DNA of 64,000 bases. Source: Serratia ureilytica (GTDB taxonomy: Bacteria; Pseudomonadota; Gammaproteobacteria; Enterobacterales; Enterobacteriaceae). A program made the position numbers and the translations under genes. Location: assembly GCF_013375155.1 (NCBI RefSeq), contig NZ_JABXOF010000012.1, forward strand, positions 152,956-216,955, written 5' to 3'. Under the pieces are notes generated by a model. That model did not search any database, was not told where the DNA came from, and saw only the letters and a program-made list of their open reading frames with translations. Below are positions 50,261 to 59,768 of this stretch, one piece after another (the first letter of the stretch is position 1; every line of letters begins with the position of its first letter).

Positions 50261-51105
50261 ACGAACGTCTGAATATCACCCCGCTGGGGCCTTACATCGG
50301 GGCGCTGGTGGAAAACGTCGAGTTGGCCCGGCCGCTGGGCGACGGCCAGTTTGAACAGCTTTATCATGCGCTGCTCAAGCATCAGGTGCTGTTCTTCCGC
50401 AATCAGCCGATCACGCCGCTGCAGCAGCGCGATCTGGCCGGCCGCTTCGGCGATCTGCACATCCATCCGGTCTATCCGCACGCCACCGACGTGGAAGAGA
50501 TCATCGTGCTCGATACCCACGACGACAACCCGCCGGATAACGACAACTGGCACACCGACGTGACCTTTATCGAGAACCCGCCGCTGGGGGCGATCCTGGC
50601 GGCCAAGACGCTGCCTGCCACCGGCGGCGATACGCTGTGGGCCAGCGGCATCGCCGCCTATGAGGCGCTGTCGGCGCCGTTCAGAACGCTGCTCGCGGGG
50701 CTGCGCGCGGAACATGACTTCACCAAGTCGTTCCCGGAGCACAAGCATCGCGGCAGTGAAGAAGAGCATCAGCGCTGGCAACTGGCGGTGCAGAAAAACC
50801 CGCCGCTGTTGCATCCGGTGGTGCGTACCCATCCGGTCAGCGGCCGGCAGGCGCTGTTCGTCAATGAAGGGTTCACCACGCGGATCGTCGATCTGGCGCC
50901 GAAGGAGAGCGACGCTTTACTGAATTTCCTGTTTGCTCACATCACCAAACCGGAGTTTCAGGTGCGCTGGCGTTGGCAGGAGAATGACGTGGCGATCTGG
51001 GATAACCGCGTGACGCAGCACTACGCCAACGCGGATTATCTGCCGCAGCGGCGCATCATGCACCGCGCGACCATTCTGGGGGACAAGCCCTTTTACAAGG
51101 CGTAA
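50257..51105 (+). CDS. tauD: Taurine dioxygenase
   Basis: A 282-residue Fe(II)/2-oxoglutarate dioxygenase that releases sulfite from taurine, giving aminoacetaldehyde. The 2-His-1-carboxylate triad is seen as HTDVTF (His, Asp) and in [16 protein letters not shown] (distal His, with the arginine binding 2-oxoglutarate). The start [16 protein letters not shown] at 50257 matches the family; E. coli TauD has 283 residues. With TauABC it lets taurine serve as a sulfur source. Confidence 0.96.
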   Translation: MNERLNITPLGPYIGALVENVELARPLGDGQFEQLYHALLKHQVLFFRNQPITPLQQRDLAGRFGDLHIHPVYPHATDVEEIIVLDTHDDNPPDNDNWHTDVTFIENPPLGAILAAKTLPATGGDTLWASGIAAYEALSAPFRTLLAGLRAEHDFTKSFPEHKHRGSEEEHQRWQLAVQKNPPLLHPVVRTHPVSGRQALFVNEGFTTRIVDLAPKESDALLNFLFAHITKPEFQVRWRWQENDVAIWDNRVTQHYANADYLPQRRIMHRATILGDKPFYKA

Positions 51106-51111
51106 CAGCGG

Positions 51112-53025
51112 TTAGGCGTCGAACGCTTGCGTTAACTGCTCCAGCTGTTCCTGCGCATCCAGCCAGGTCATTTCCGTCTCTTCGAGCGCGGATTTGGCCT
51201 GGCTTTGCTTTTGCAGGCAGTCGGTCAGTTCGGCCTTGCGGCTGATGTCGTACAGTGCGGAATCCGCCAACTGCTCTTCCACCGCCGCCAGTTCGGCGCC
51301 CAGTTTTTCCATCTGCTGTTCCAGCTTGGCGATCTGCTTGCGCAGCGGTTGGGTTTGCGTACGGAACTCCGCCTCGCGGCGTTTTTGATCCTTGCGCGCC
51401 TGCGCGCTGTTGGCGCCGCTCTCTTTTTCCGGCGCGTCCTGTTGGCTTTCCTGGCGCTGCAGATCGATCAGCCACTGCTGATAATCGTCGAGATCGCCTT
51501 CGAAAGGCTCGACCTGGCCATCGTGCACCAGGTACAGATCGTCGGTGGTGGAGCGCAGCAGGTGACGGTCGTGCGAGACCACCACCAATGCGCCTTCGAA
51601 ATCGATCAGCGCCTCGGTCAGCGCCTGGCGCATGTCGAGATCCAGGTGGTTGGTCGGTTCATCGAGCAGCAGCAGGTTCGGGCGCTGCCAGACGATCAGC
51701 GCCAGCACCAGCCGCGCCTTCTCGCCGCCGGAGAAGCGTTCGGTGATTTCACTGACCTTGTCGCCCTGGAAGCCGAAACCGCCCAGATAATCGCGCAGCT
51801 GTTGCTCCAGCACCCGTGGCGCGATGCGGCTCAGGTGCTGCAGCGGCGATTCGTCGGCGCGCAGGAATTCCAACTGGTGCTGGGCGAAGTAACCCAGCTT
51901 GATGCCTTTCGCCAGGCCGATCTCGCCGCTCAGCGGCTCCAGGGTGCCGGCCAGCAGTTTGATCAACGTCGATTTACCGGCGCCGTTGCGGCCGAGCAGG
52001 CCAATGCGTGAGCCGGGCACCAGGTTCAGTTTGATGGACTTCAGGATCACCTTGTCGCCGTACCCGGCGCTGACTTTTTCCATGCGCAGCAGCGGGTTCG
52101 GCAGGCTTTCCGGCGGCCGGAAGCTGAAGGTGAACGGGTTGTCGACGTGCGCCGGGGCGATCAGCTCCATGCGCTCCAGCATCTTGATGCGGCTCTGCGC
52201 CTGCTTGGCCTTGGTCGCCTGCGCGCGGAAGCGGTCGATATAGCTTTGCAGGTGCGCCACTTTTTCTTGCTGGTGCTGATACAGCGACTGCTGCTGCGCC
52301 AGTTTGGTGGCGCGTTGGCGTTCGAACGACGAGTAGTTGCCGGTGTACTCGTTCATCGTCTGCTGTTCGATATGCAGGATCTTGTCGACGATCGGATCGA
52401 GGAAGTCGCGGTCGTGCGAGATAAGCACCAGCGTGCCGGGATAGCTTTTCAGCCAGCGCTCCAGCCAGATCACCGCATCGAGATCCAGGTGGTTGGTCGG
52501 TTCGTCGAGCAACAGCAGATCGGAACGGCACACCAACGCCTGCGCCAGGTTAAGACGCATGCGCCAGCCGCCGGAAAAGTCGCGCACCGGGCTTTGCAGT
52601 TGTTCGTTGGAGAAGCCGAGACCGTGCAGCAGGCTGGCGGCGCGGGAACGAATGGTCCAGGCGTCGATGGCGTCCAGCTTGCCGTGCAGGGTGGCGATGG
52701 CGTGGCCGTCGTTGCGGTCGTTGGCGGCCTGCAGTTCGGCTTCGAGCTGGCGAAACTCGCGGTCGCCGTCGATAACATACTCGATCGCCGGCACGTCCAG
52801 CGCCGGCGTCTCCTGGTTGACCCAGGCCAGCGCCCAGTTGCCGGGGAAGGTGAAGCTGCCGCCGTCCGCCGCGATCTCGCCCTTCAGCAGCGACAACAGC
52901 GTGGATTTGCCGCAGCCGTTTTTGCCGACCAGGCCGACCTTCTGACCTGGATTAACCGTCGCCGTGGCGTTGTCCAGCAGGACGCGGATGCCGCGTCGGA
53001 TTTGTAGCGAGGAGAATACAATCAT
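51112..53025 (-). CDS. yheS: ABC-F ATPase YheS
   Basis: A 637-residue ABC-F protein with two ATPase domains, a linker and no membrane segments, expected to act on ribosomes. Domain 1: GLVGKNGCGKSTLLSLL, FSGGWRMRLNLAQAL, LLLLDEPTNHLDLD. Domain 2: GLLGRNGAGKSTLIKLL, FSGGEKARLVLALIV, LLLLDEPTNHLDLDM. The C terminus is a charged coiled coil (about 545-635). The stop lies 6 nt after tauD stop (convergent). Close to the E. coli length (637). Confidence 0.96.
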   Translation of the reverse strand: MIVFSSLQIRRGIRVLLDNATATVNPGQKVGLVGKNGCGKSTLLSLLKGEIAADGGSFTFPGNWALAWVNQETPALDVPAIEYVIDGDREFRQLEAELQAANDRNDGHAIATLHGKLDAIDAWTIRSRAASLLHGLGFSNEQLQSPVRDFSGGWRMRLNLAQALVCRSDLLLLDEPTNHLDLDAVIWLERWLKSYPGTLVLISHDRDFLDPIVDKILHIEQQTMNEYTGNYSSFERQRATKLAQQQSLYQHQQEKVAHLQSYIDRFRAQATKAKQAQSRIKMLERMELIAPAHVDNPFTFSFRPPESLPNPLLRMEKVSAGYGDKVILKSIKLNLVPGSRIGLLGRNGAGKSTLIKLLAGTLEPLSGEIGLAKGIKLGYFAQHQLEFLRADESPLQHLSRIAPRVLEQQLRDYLGGFGFQGDKVSEITERFSGGEKARLVLALIVWQRPNLLLLDEPTNHLDLDMRQALTEALIDFEGALVVVSHDRHLLRSTTDDLYLVHDGQVEPFEGDLDDYQQWLIDLQRQESQQDAPEKESGANSAQARKDQKRREAEFRTQTQPLRKQIAKLEQQMEKLGAELAAVEEQLADSALYDISRKAELTDCLQKQSQAKSALEETEMTWLDAQEQLEQLTQAFDA

Positions 53026-53151
53026 AAAGCGCCGTATGTTCAGAGTATGTTAAATTATCATTAAGGTAACAGAACGCGCACCGCGCGCTGTTTTTGTCTT
53101 TGCGATGCATGGTAACGGAAAACCGCTACCCTGACGACGCTTTGGAGGGGA

Positions 53152-53706
53152 ATGATGTCGCAGCCGCCCAAGGTCTTGCTGCTGTATGCCCATCCGGAAT
53201 CCCATGACTCGGTGGCGAACCGGGTTTTGCTTCGACCGGCGCAGCAATTGGAACATGTCACCGTGCACGATCTCTACGCGCACTACCCTGATTTTTTTAT
53301 CGATATTCATCACGAACAACAGCTGCTGCGTGAGCATCAGGTCATCGTGTTTCAGCACCCGCTGTATACTTACAGCTGCCCGGCGCTGCTGAAGGAATGG
53401 CTGGATCGCGTGCTGGCGCGCGGCTTCGCCAGCGGCGTGGGCGGCAATGCGCTGGCGGGCAAATACTGGCGTTCGGTGATCACCACCGGCGAGCCGGAAG
53501 GCGCCTACCGCACCGGCGGTTATAACCATTATCCGATGGAAGATATCCTGCGGCCGTTCGAGTTGACCGCCGGGATGTGCCATATGCACTGGTTGACGCC
53601 GTTCGTGGTCTATTGGGCGCGGCGGCAAAAGCCGGAGGTGCTGCGCAGCCACGCAGACGCCTACGGGGAGTGGCTGAGCCACCCGCTGCCGCACGGGGGG
53701 CGGTGA
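53152..53706 (+). CDS. kefG: Glutathione-regulated potassium-efflux ancillary protein KefG
   Basis: A 184-residue flavodoxin-like NAD(P)H quinone-oxidoreductase-type protein needed for full activity of Kef[24 protein letters not shown] and [21 protein letters not shown] are the family signatures. Two adjacent ATGs (53152, 53155) are possible, after TTTGGAGGGG; the first is as in E. coli. Ends 2 nt before kefB. Confidence 0.96.
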   Translation: MMSQPPKVLLLYAHPESHDSVANRVLLRPAQQLEHVTVHDLYAHYPDFFIDIHHEQQLLREHQVIVFQHPLYTYSCPALLKEWLDRVLARGFASGVGGNALAGKYWRSVITTGEPEGAYRTGGYNHYPMEDILRPFELTAGMCHMHWLTPFVVYWARRQKPEVLRSHADAYGEWLSHPLPHGGR

Positions 53707-53708
53707 TC

Positions 53709-55517
53709 ATGGAAGGATCGACCTTACTGACCGCCATTTTACTGTTCCTGTTTGCCGCGGTGGTGACGGTGCCGATCGCCCGTCGCCTGGGGATCGGCGC
53801 GGTGCTGGGTTATCTGATCGCCGGCATCGCCATCGGCCCGTGGGGATTGGGTTTTATTCGCGACGTTGACGAGATCCTGCACTTCTCCGAGCTGGGCGTG
53901 GTGTTCCTGATGTTCATCATCGGCCTGGAGCTGAACCCCAGCAAGCTGTGGGAGCTGCGGCGCTCGATTTTCGGCGCCGGCGCCGGCCAGGTGCTGATCA
54001 CCGCGGCGGTGCTGGGCGCATTGCTGTACCTGACGCACTTCGCCTGGCAGGCGGCGGTGATCGGCGGCGTTGGCCTGGCGATGTCTTCCACCGCCATGGC
54101 GCTGCAGCTGATGCGCGAAAAGGGCATGAACCGCAACGAAGGCGGGCAGCTGGGGTTCTCGGTGCTGCTGTTCCAGGATATGGCGGTGATCCCGGCGCTG
54201 GCGTTGATCCCCATTCTGGCCGGCGCCGGCGGCACCAGCGACGACTGGGCGAAGATCGCGCTCAAGGTGGCGGCGTTCGGCGGCATGCTGATCGGCGGCC
54301 GCTTCCTGCTGCGGCCGCTGTTCCGCTATATCGCCGCTTCCGGCGTGCGCGAGATCTTTACCGCCGCGGCGCTGCTGCTGGTGCTCGGCTCGGCGCTGTT
54401 TATGGAGACGCTCGGCCTGTCGATGGCGCTCGGCACCTTCATCGCCGGCGTGCTGCTGGCGGAGAGCGAATACCGCCACGAACTGGAGATCTCCATCGAG
54501 CCGTTTAAAGGGCTGCTGCTGGGGCTGTTCTTTATCTCGGTGGGCATGGTGTTGAATATCGGCGTGCTCTACACCCATCTGGCCGAGGTGTTGATCGGCG
54601 TGTTGGCGTTGGTGGCGGTGAAATCCGGCGTGCTCTACGGCGTATCGCGCCTGTTCGGCCTGCGCAGTTCGGTACGCCTGCAGTTCGCCGGCGTGCTCAG
54701 CCAGGGCGGTGAGTTCGCCTTCGTGCTGTTTTCGGCGGCGGGCGCCCAAAAGGTGCTGCAGCCGGATCAACTCTCTTTGCTGCTGGTGGTGGTGACGCTG
54801 TCGATGATGACCACGCCGCTGTTGATGCAGGCCATCGATCGCATTTTGGCGCGCCGCTATAACGCCAAAGACGAAGACGAGGAGACGCCGTACGTGGAAG
54901 ATGACGATCCGCAGGTGATCATCGTCGGCTTCGGGCGTTTTGGCCAGGTGATCGGCCGCCTGCTGATGGCCAACAAAATGCGCATTACCGTACTGGAACG
55001 CGACGTCAGCGCCGTCGGCGTGCTGCGTCGCTACGGTTACAAGGTCTATTACGGCGACGCCACCGAGCTGGAGCTGCTGCGCGCGGCAGGCGCAGAGAAG
55101 GCCAAGTCGATCGTGATCACCAGCAATGAGCCGGAAGACACCATGGCGATCGTGCGGCTGTGCCAGCAGCACTTCCCGAACCTGAGCATCCTGGCGCGCG
55201 CGCGCGGCCGCGTGGAGGCGCATGAGCTGCTGCAGGCGGGCGTAAAACAGTTCAGCCGCGAGACCTTCTCCAGCGCGCTGGAACTGGGGCGCAAGGCGCT
55301 GATGGAATTGGGCATGCACCCGCATCAGGCCTTTCGCGCCCAGCAGCATTTCCGTCGTCTGGATATGCGCATGCTGCGTGAGCTGATGCCGCCGCATCAG
55401 GGCGACGTGGCGCAAATTTCTCGCGTGAAAGAGGCGCGGCGCGAGCTGGAAGAGCTCTTCCATCGCGAAATGCAAAAAGAAAGTCGCCAGTTTGACGGCT
55501 GGGATGAATACGAATAA
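53709..55517 (+). CDS. kefB: Glutathione-regulated potassium efflux protein KefB
   Basis: A 602-residue inner-membrane K+/H+ antiporter of the CPA2 family, closed by glutathione and opened by its electrophile adducts, protecting against compounds such as methylglyoxal. About 12-13 membrane segments (residues 5-380) precede a cytosolic RCK/TrkA-N domain with [17 protein letters not shown], followed by a charged tail. The start at 53709 lies 2 nt after kefG. E. coli KefB has 601 residues. Confidence 0.96.
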   Translation: MEGSTLLTAILLFLFAAVVTVPIARRLGIGAVLGYLIAGIAIGPWGLGFIRDVDEILHFSELGVVFLMFIIGLELNPSKLWELRRSIFGAGAGQVLITAAVLGALLYLTHFAWQAAVIGGVGLAMSSTAMALQLMREKGMNRNEGGQLGFSVLLFQDMAVIPALALIPILAGAGGTSDDWAKIALKVAAFGGMLIGGRFLLRPLFRYIAASGVREIFTAAALLLVLGSALFMETLGLSMALGTFIAGVLLAESEYRHELEISIEPFKGLLLGLFFISVGMVLNIGVLYTHLAEVLIGVLALVAVKSGVLYGVSRLFGLRSSVRLQFAGVLSQGGEFAFVLFSAAGAQKVLQPDQLSLLLVVVTLSMMTTPLLMQAIDRILARRYNAKDEDEETPYVEDDDPQVIIVGFGRFGQVIGRLLMANKMRITVLERDVSAVGVLRRYGYKVYYGDATELELLRAAGAEKAKSIVITSNEPEDTMAIVRLCQQHFPNLSILARARGRVEAHELLQAGVKQFSRETFSSALELGRKALMELGMHPHQAFRAQQHFRRLDMRMLRELMPPHQGDVAQISRVKEARRELEELFHREMQKESRQFDGWDEYE

Positions 55518-55531
55518 GCGGGAGCATAACG

Positions 55532-55735
55532 ATGTCTGCAACACGTAAGAGATTTATCGCCGGAGCGGTGTGCCCGAGCTGTAGCGCCATGGATACGCTG
55601 GCGGTATGGCGGGAGGATCAGGTGGAAGTGGTGGAGTGCGTCAAGTGCGGCCATCACCAGCGCCAGACCGAACAACAGGTGGAAAAACACGTTCGACCGC
55701 AAGAGCAGGTGATCGGCATTTTTCAGCCGAAGTAG
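55532..55735 (+). CDS. yheV: Small zinc-ribbon protein YheV
   Basis: A 67-residue protein with two CxxC motifs (VCPSCSAMDT and VECVKCGHHQ), giving a DUF2387-type zinc ribbon. Function unknown. It starts 14 nt after kefB with GCGGGAG upstream, so it likely shares the kefGB transcript, as in E. coli. Confidence 0.92.
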   Translation: MSATRKRFIAGAVCPSCSAMDTLAVWREDQVEVVECVKCGHHQRQTEQQVEKHVRPQEQVIGIFQPK

Positions 55736-55847
55736 CGTTTTTTTATCCCGGAGGGTACAGCGAGGCAGATTTCCGTTACAATCTGTCCGGAAAAGGCGCG
55801 CATCCCGATAACGGTGCGCGTCCTAGTAGCCAACGGTAGGAGATATC

Positions 55848-56435
55848 ATGAAAGTAGCAAAAGACTTGGTGGTCAGCCTGGCTTACCAAGTACGTACAGA
55901 AGACGGTGTTTTGGTTGATGAGTCTCCGGTGAGCGCACCGCTGGACTATCTGCACGGGCATGGTTCTCTGATCGCAGGTCTGGAAAAAGCGCTCGAAGGC
56001 CACGACGTTGGCGATCGTTTTGACGTTCACGTCGGCGCGAACGACGCGTACGGCAACTACGACGAAAACCTGGTGCAGCGCGTACCGAAAGACGTCTTCA
56101 TGGGCGTTGACGAACTGCAGGTCGGCATGCGTTTCCTGGCTGACACCGATCAGGGCCCGGTACCGGTTGAAATCACTGAAGTTGACGGCGACCACGTTGT
56201 GGTTGACGGCAACCACATGCTGGCCGGCCAAAACCTGAACTTCAACGTGGAAGTTGTCGCGATCCGCGAAGCGACCGCAGAAGAACTGGCGCACGGTCAC
56301 GTACACGGCGAGCACGATCATCACCACGAGCACGGTGAAGGCTGCTGCGGCGGTCACGGCCATAGCCACGATCACGACCATGGTCACGACCACGGTAAAG
56401 GCGGTTGCGGCAACGGCGGTTGCGGCTGCCACTAA
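55848..56435 (+). CDS. slyD: FKBP-type peptidyl-prolyl isomerase SlyD
   Basis: A 195-residue cytosolic prolyl isomerase, chaperone and nickel-binding protein. The FKBP domain starts MKVAKDLVVSLAYQVRTEDG and includes the inserted-flap chaperone region (about 70-130). The C-terminal 50 residues are rich in His, Cys and Gly (HDHDHGHDHGKGGCGNGGC), the metal-binding tail used in hydrogenase maturation. The start at 55848 has TAGGAG upstream. Followed by an intrinsic terminator. Confidence 0.97.
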   Translation: MKVAKDLVVSLAYQVRTEDGVLVDESPVSAPLDYLHGHGSLIAGLEKALEGHDVGDRFDVHVGANDAYGNYDENLVQRVPKDVFMGVDELQVGMRFLADTDQGPVPVEITEVDGDHVVVDGNHMLAGQNLNFNVEVVAIREATAEELAHGHVHGEHDHHHEHGEGCCGGHGHSHDHDHGHDHGKGGCGNGGCGCH

Positions 56436-56459
56436 GCAGAACGCAATCCCGAGACGAGA

Positions 56460-56484
56460 GGGCAGCCATTGGCTGCCCTTTTTT
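56460..56484 (+). terminator. Rho-independent terminator of slyD
   Basis: GGGCAGCC (56460-56467) pairs with GGCTGCCC (56471-56478) around ATT, followed by TTTTTT. It also lies just after the convergent slyX stop. Confidence 0.9.
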
Positions 56485-56498
56485 ATGCGCGGCGCCCC

Positions 56499-56726
56499 TC
56501 AATAGTGCGGCGGAGGGGTTTCTTCCGATTGCGAGGCGATCATCGAGGTTTGGGTCGAGCGCAGTTTGTCGGTCAACATGCGCAGGTGCTCGCGCATCTT
56601 CAGCATTTCCATCTGATGCTGGGTGACGGTCTGGTTGAGCTCTTCGATAGTGAGCTCTTGAAAAGCCTGACGGCTTTCCAGTTCTTCAAGCCGCTGTAGC
56701 AGGCTTTGAATGTCGGCGTTGTGCAT
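56499..56726 (-). CDS. slyX: SlyX
   Basis: A 75-residue coiled-coil protein ending in the conserved [11 protein letters not shown] tail, with the family helix [20 protein letters not shown]. Function unknown. The ATG at 56726 is preferred to upstream in-frame codons because it gives the family length (72 in E. coli). It lies convergent to slyD. Confidence 0.93.
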   Translation of the reverse strand: MHNADIQSLLQRLEELESRQAFQELTIEELNQTVTQHQMEMLKMREHLRMLTDKLRSTQTSMIASQSEETPPPHY

Positions 56727-57082
56727 GAGGCTACCTCTGACGCGATAAAATCCTGATTCGGCGCTATGGTAACAGCTGGCGTCGGGTTTGCCCGCGCTAT
56801 TTCTTTGGGCGGCGCGCAACGTTGCGATCGGCAGTGTAAAGTGCTGAAAAGCTGCACGCCTGATTCGCCGTTTTTTGCTAACCTCGCCGAATATTCTGCA
56901 AGAAAAATCTGATTTATCATGTGAGTAGCACGCAGCGGGAAACTTCTTGGCAAAGCGGGAGTCACACTTTGACTCGATTGGTTACCTGTGCGACTGTTTT
57001 GTTTTGTTTCAGGCAGCTATAGTAGCCCGGTTATCTTACCTAATGATTGTTTGGGGCATTGCTTCAGACACTGGAGAAATGG
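56727..57082. other. slyX-fkpA divergent intergenic region
   Basis: This 356-bp stretch has no gene. A sigma-E-like element (56938-56966) and a TATAGT hexamer (57018-57023) lie upstream of fkpA. The slyX promoter on the minus strand was not located. Confidence 0.6.
56938..56966 (+). promoter_or_regulatory. Candidate sigma-E promoter of fkpA
   Basis: GGAAACTT (56938-56945) and TCACA (56962-56966), 16 bp apart, resemble sigma-E -35 (GGAACTT) and -10 (TCAAA-like) elements. E. coli fkpA belongs to the sigma-E envelope-stress regulon. The start would be about 110 nt before the gene. Confidence 0.45.
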
Positions 57083-57907
57083 ATGAAATCTTTGTTTAAA
57101 GTCACGCTTCTGGCAACCACCATGGCTTTTGCTCTGAATGCGACCCAGGTCATGGCAGCCGATGCCGCTAAACCGGCGGCAGACGCGGCAGCAGCGCCAA
57201 GCACCGGCAAGTTCAAAAACGACGACGAGCAAGCGGCTTACGCACTGGGCGCCTCTCTTGGCCGTTACATGGACAACTCTCTGAAAGAGCAAGAGAAGCT
57301 GGGCATCAAGCTGGACAAAGATCAGCTGATCGCCGGCGTTCAGGACGCTTTCGCTAACAAGAGCAAGCTGAACGACGCCGACATCGAAAAGACCCTGCAG
57401 GGCTTTGAAGCGCGCGTGAAGGCTTCCGCTCAGGCGAAGATGGAGCAGGACGCCAAGGACAACGAAACCAAAGGCGCCAAGTATCGCGACAGCTTCGCTA
57501 AAGAAAAAGGCGTGAAGAAAACCGAATCCGGCCTGCTGTATCAGGTAGAGAAACCGGGCGCGGGTGAAGCGCCGAAAGACAGCGACACCGTGGTAGTGAA
57601 CTACAAAGGCACCCTGACCGACGGTACCGAGTTCGATAACTCCTACACCCGCGGTGAGCCGCTGTCATTCCGTCTGGACGGTGTGATCCCTGGCTGGACC
57701 GAAGGCCTGAAGCACATCAAGAAAGGCGGCAAAATCAAGCTGGTGATCCCACCGGCGCTGGCCTACGGTAAAACCGGCGTTCCGGGCATCCCGGCTAACT
57801 CCACGCTGGTCTTCGACGTCGAGCTGCTGGATGTGAAAGCGGCGCCGAAAGCCGACGCTAAAGCCGAAAAACCGGCCGACGCCAAAGCCGACGCCAAAGC
57901 GAAATAA
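57083..57907 (+). CDS. fkpA: Periplasmic peptidyl-prolyl isomerase/chaperone FkpA
   Basis: A 274-residue periplasmic FKBP. The signal peptide MKSLFKVTLLATTMAFALNA ends at VMA before ADAAKPA. An N-terminal helical dimerisation domain (about 45-140) is followed by the FKBP domain (VVVNYKGTLTDGTEFDNSY, VIPGWTEGLKHIKKGGKIKLVIPPALAYG). A C-terminal low-complexity tail is rich in repeated Ala-Lys-Ala-Asp units. The start at 57083 gives the proper signal peptide; the frame opening at 57047 would add non-signal residues. Confidence 0.96.
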   Translation: MKSLFKVTLLATTMAFALNATQVMAADAAKPAADAAAAPSTGKFKNDDEQAAYALGASLGRYMDNSLKEQEKLGIKLDKDQLIAGVQDAFANKSKLNDADIEKTLQGFEARVKASAQAKMEQDAKDNETKGAKYRDSFAKEKGVKKTESGLLYQVEKPGAGEAPKDSDTVVVNYKGTLTDGTEFDNSYTRGEPLSFRLDGVIPGWTEGLKHIKKGGKIKLVIPPALAYGKTGVPGIPANSTLVFDVELLDVKAAPKADAKAEKPADAKADAKAK

Positions 57908-57927
57908 TCTCGTCGCTCTGTTTGCCA

Positions 57928-57957
57928 CCGCCGCGGATGCCCTCCGCGGCGGTTTTC
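57928..57957 (+). terminator. Rho-independent terminator of fkpA
   Basis: CCGCCGCGGA (57928-57937) pairs with TCCGCGGCGG (57943-57952), 10 bp with a 5-nt loop, followed by TTTTC. It lies 20 nt past the fkpA stop. Confidence 0.88.
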
Positions 57958-58081
57958 ATTTCGGCAGCCGCTACCGCTCTCTCCATTGAACGCTTGACGC
58001 CTGACGGGCATCGGGCTTAACGTCAATACCACGCGCAAACGCAAGGACTTTGCTCCGGCCGCTTTGCTAGACTAATAATTC

Positions 58082-58095
58082 TGACTTATCAGTCA
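58082..58095. promoter_or_regulatory. Palindrome next to the candidate yheO promoter
   Basis: TGACT-TATC-AGTCA is a perfect 5+4+5 inverted repeat starting 3 bp after the predicted -10 (AATAAT), where a repressor would block the transcription start. The ligand is unknown; YheO itself, a DNA-binding-type protein, is a possible candidate. Confidence 0.4.
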
Positions 58096-58280
58096 TGCGT
58101 CTGCCCCTTAGGGCGTGTACCTAAAATTGTTCCCGGCCGCCTCGCCCGCGGATGTCATCGCGCCGTTTTATGCCGCTCTCAGCCAGCCGCGCTGCAGCGC
58201 GCCGACGACGGCAGCGATCCGGCCCGAGCGGTTTTAGCTGCGCCCCCTGGCACAGGCGATCTATGAGGGTGGTATCTTCG

Positions 58281-59003
58281 ATGTCGAATTCGCTTTTATC
58301 CAGCGAAGCCAGCGAACTTGATTTGCTGAATGAACGTCCGTTTACTCAAACGGATCATGAAATCCTGAAATCCTATGAAGCGGTGGTCGACGGGCTGGCG
58401 ATGTTGATCGGCGGCCACTGCGAAATCGTATTGCACGCGCTGGAAGACTTGAACAGCTCGGCGGTGCGCATCGCCAACGGGGAACACACCGGGCGCAAAA
58501 TCGGCTCGCCGATCACCGACTTGGCGCTGCGCATGCTGCACGACATGGCCGGCGACGACAGCAGCGTGTCGAAAGCCTACTTTACCCGCGCCAAGAGCGG
58601 CGTATTGATGAAATCGGTGACTATCGCCATTCGCAATCGCGAGCAGCGGGTGATTGGTTTGTTGTGCATCAACATGAACCTCGACGTGCCGTTCTCGCAG
58701 ATCATGCAAACCTTTATGCCGCCGACAGCGCAGGACGTGCCGTCGTCGGTGAACTTCGCCTCTTCCGTCGACGATCTGGTGGCGCAGACGCTGGAGTTCA
58801 CCATCGAAGAGGTGAACGCCGACCGCTCGGTGTCCAATAACGCCAAGAATCGACAGGTGGTGCTCAATCTCTATGAGAAAGGCATCTTCGACATCAAGGA
58901 TGCGATCAATCAGGTGGCGGATCGTCTGAATATCTCCAAACACACCGTCTATCTGTACATTCGCCAGTTTAAAAGCGGCGACCTGGTAGGAAGTGACCGC
59001 TGA
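58281..59003 (+). CDS. yheO: PAS/HTH regulator-like protein YheO
   Basis: A 240-residue protein with a YheO-type PAS-like domain (about residues 20-130) and a C-terminal helix-turn-helix ([30 protein letters not shown]). It is likely a ligand-responsive DNA-binding protein; targets are unknown. The start at 58281 gives the E. coli length (240); earlier in-frame codons add GC-rich nonconserved sequence. It overlaps tusD by 1 nt (TGATG), starting the yheO-tusDCB operon. Confidence 0.93.
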   Translation: MSNSLLSSEASELDLLNERPFTQTDHEILKSYEAVVDGLAMLIGGHCEIVLHALEDLNSSAVRIANGEHTGRKIGSPITDLALRMLHDMAGDDSSVSKAYFTRAKSGVLMKSVTIAIRNREQRVIGLLCINMNLDVPFSQIMQTFMPPTAQDVPSSVNFASSVDDLVAQTLEFTIEEVNADRSVSNNAKNRQVVLNLYEKGIFDIKDAINQVADRLNISKHTVYLYIRQFKSGDLVGSDR

Positions 59004-59392
59004 TGCTCGACTATTGTCTGTTGGTTACCGGCCCGGCTTATGGCACGCAGCAGGCCAGCAGCGCCTATCAATTCGCTCAGGCTTTACTGGCGAAAGGGCA
59101 TCGTCTTTCCAGCGTCTTTTTCTACCGTGAAGGGGTGTTGAACGCCAACCGGTTAACCGCGCCCGCCAGCGACGAATTCGATCTGGTGCGCGGCTGGACG
59201 CAGCTCGCGCAGCAACACGGCGTAGCGCTCAACGTCTGCGTGGCCGCCGCGCTGCGTCGGGGCGTCACCGACGAACAGGAAGCGCAGCAGCAGGGGCTGG
59301 CCGGCGCCAACCTGCAGCCCGGTTTTACCCTGAGCGGGCTGGGTTCCCTGGCCGAAGCGTCGCTGAGTTGCGACCGTCTGGTGCAGTTCTGA
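59003..59392 (+). CDS. tusD: Sulfur-relay protein TusD
   Basis: A 129-residue DsrE-family protein that accepts persulfide sulfur from TusA within the TusBCD heterohexamer and passes it to TusE for 2-thiouridine in tRNA. The active cysteine lies in [15 protein letters not shown], and [22 protein letters not shown] is the family C terminus. The start overlaps the yheO stop. Confidence 0.96.
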   Translation: MLDYCLLVTGPAYGTQQASSAYQFAQALLAKGHRLSSVFFYREGVLNANRLTAPASDEFDLVRGWTQLAQQHGVALNVCVAAALRRGVTDEQEAQQQGLAGANLQPGFTLSGLGSLAEASLSCDRLVQF

Positions 59393-59399
59393 GGAAATG

Positions 59400-59759
59400 A
59401 TGAAACGAGTCGCTTTTGTTTTCACCCACGGGCCGCATGGCGGCGCCGGCGGCAGGGAAGGGCTGGATGCGCTGCTCGCCACGTCGGCGCTCAGTGAGGA
59501 TTTGGGGGTGTTTTTTATCGGTGATGGCGTGTTGCAGCTGTTGCCGGGCCAGCAACCGGAAAAGATTTTGGCGCGCAATTATATCGCCACTTTCGGTGTG
59601 CTGCCGCTGTATGACGTGGAGCGGTGTTATCTGTGCCAGGCTTCGCTGCAGGAACGCGGGCTGAGTCAGGTGACCGATTGGGTGCTGGATGCCGAGGTGC
59701 TGGCGCCTGACGAACTGCGCCGTGAATTGGCCGGCTACGACGCCGTAATGACGTTTTAG
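59400..59759 (+). CDS. tusC: Sulfur-relay protein TusC
   Basis: A 119-residue DsrF-like subunit of Tus[34 protein letters not shown] is the family N terminus. Two ATGs are adjacent (59397, 59400); the second is 5 nt from GAGG and gives the E. coli length, while the first is too close to the ribosome-binding site. Confidence 0.95.
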   Translation: MKRVAFVFTHGPHGGAGGREGLDALLATSALSEDLGVFFIGDGVLQLLPGQQPEKILARNYIATFGVLPLYDVERCYLCQASLQERGLSQVTDWVLDAEVLAPDELRRELAGYDAVMTF

Positions 59760-59768
59760 GAACTTCTG

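Larger units (their letters stand above)
57908..58280. other. fkpA-yheO intergenic region
   Basis: This 373-bp stretch has the fkpA terminator, then about 320 bp with no gene. It contains a possible yheO promoter (TTGCTC at 58050-58055, 18 bp, AATAAT at 58074-58079) followed at once by the TGACT-TATC-AGTCA palindrome (58082-58095). The remaining GC-rich DNA (58130-58250) is open in frame with yheO but lacks a good start or family similarity. Confidence 0.6.

Noticed and set aside
58152..58280. N-terminal extension of yheO
   Set aside because: GC-rich, Arg/Ala-rich translation unlike the family; ATG at 58281 gives the E. coli length.
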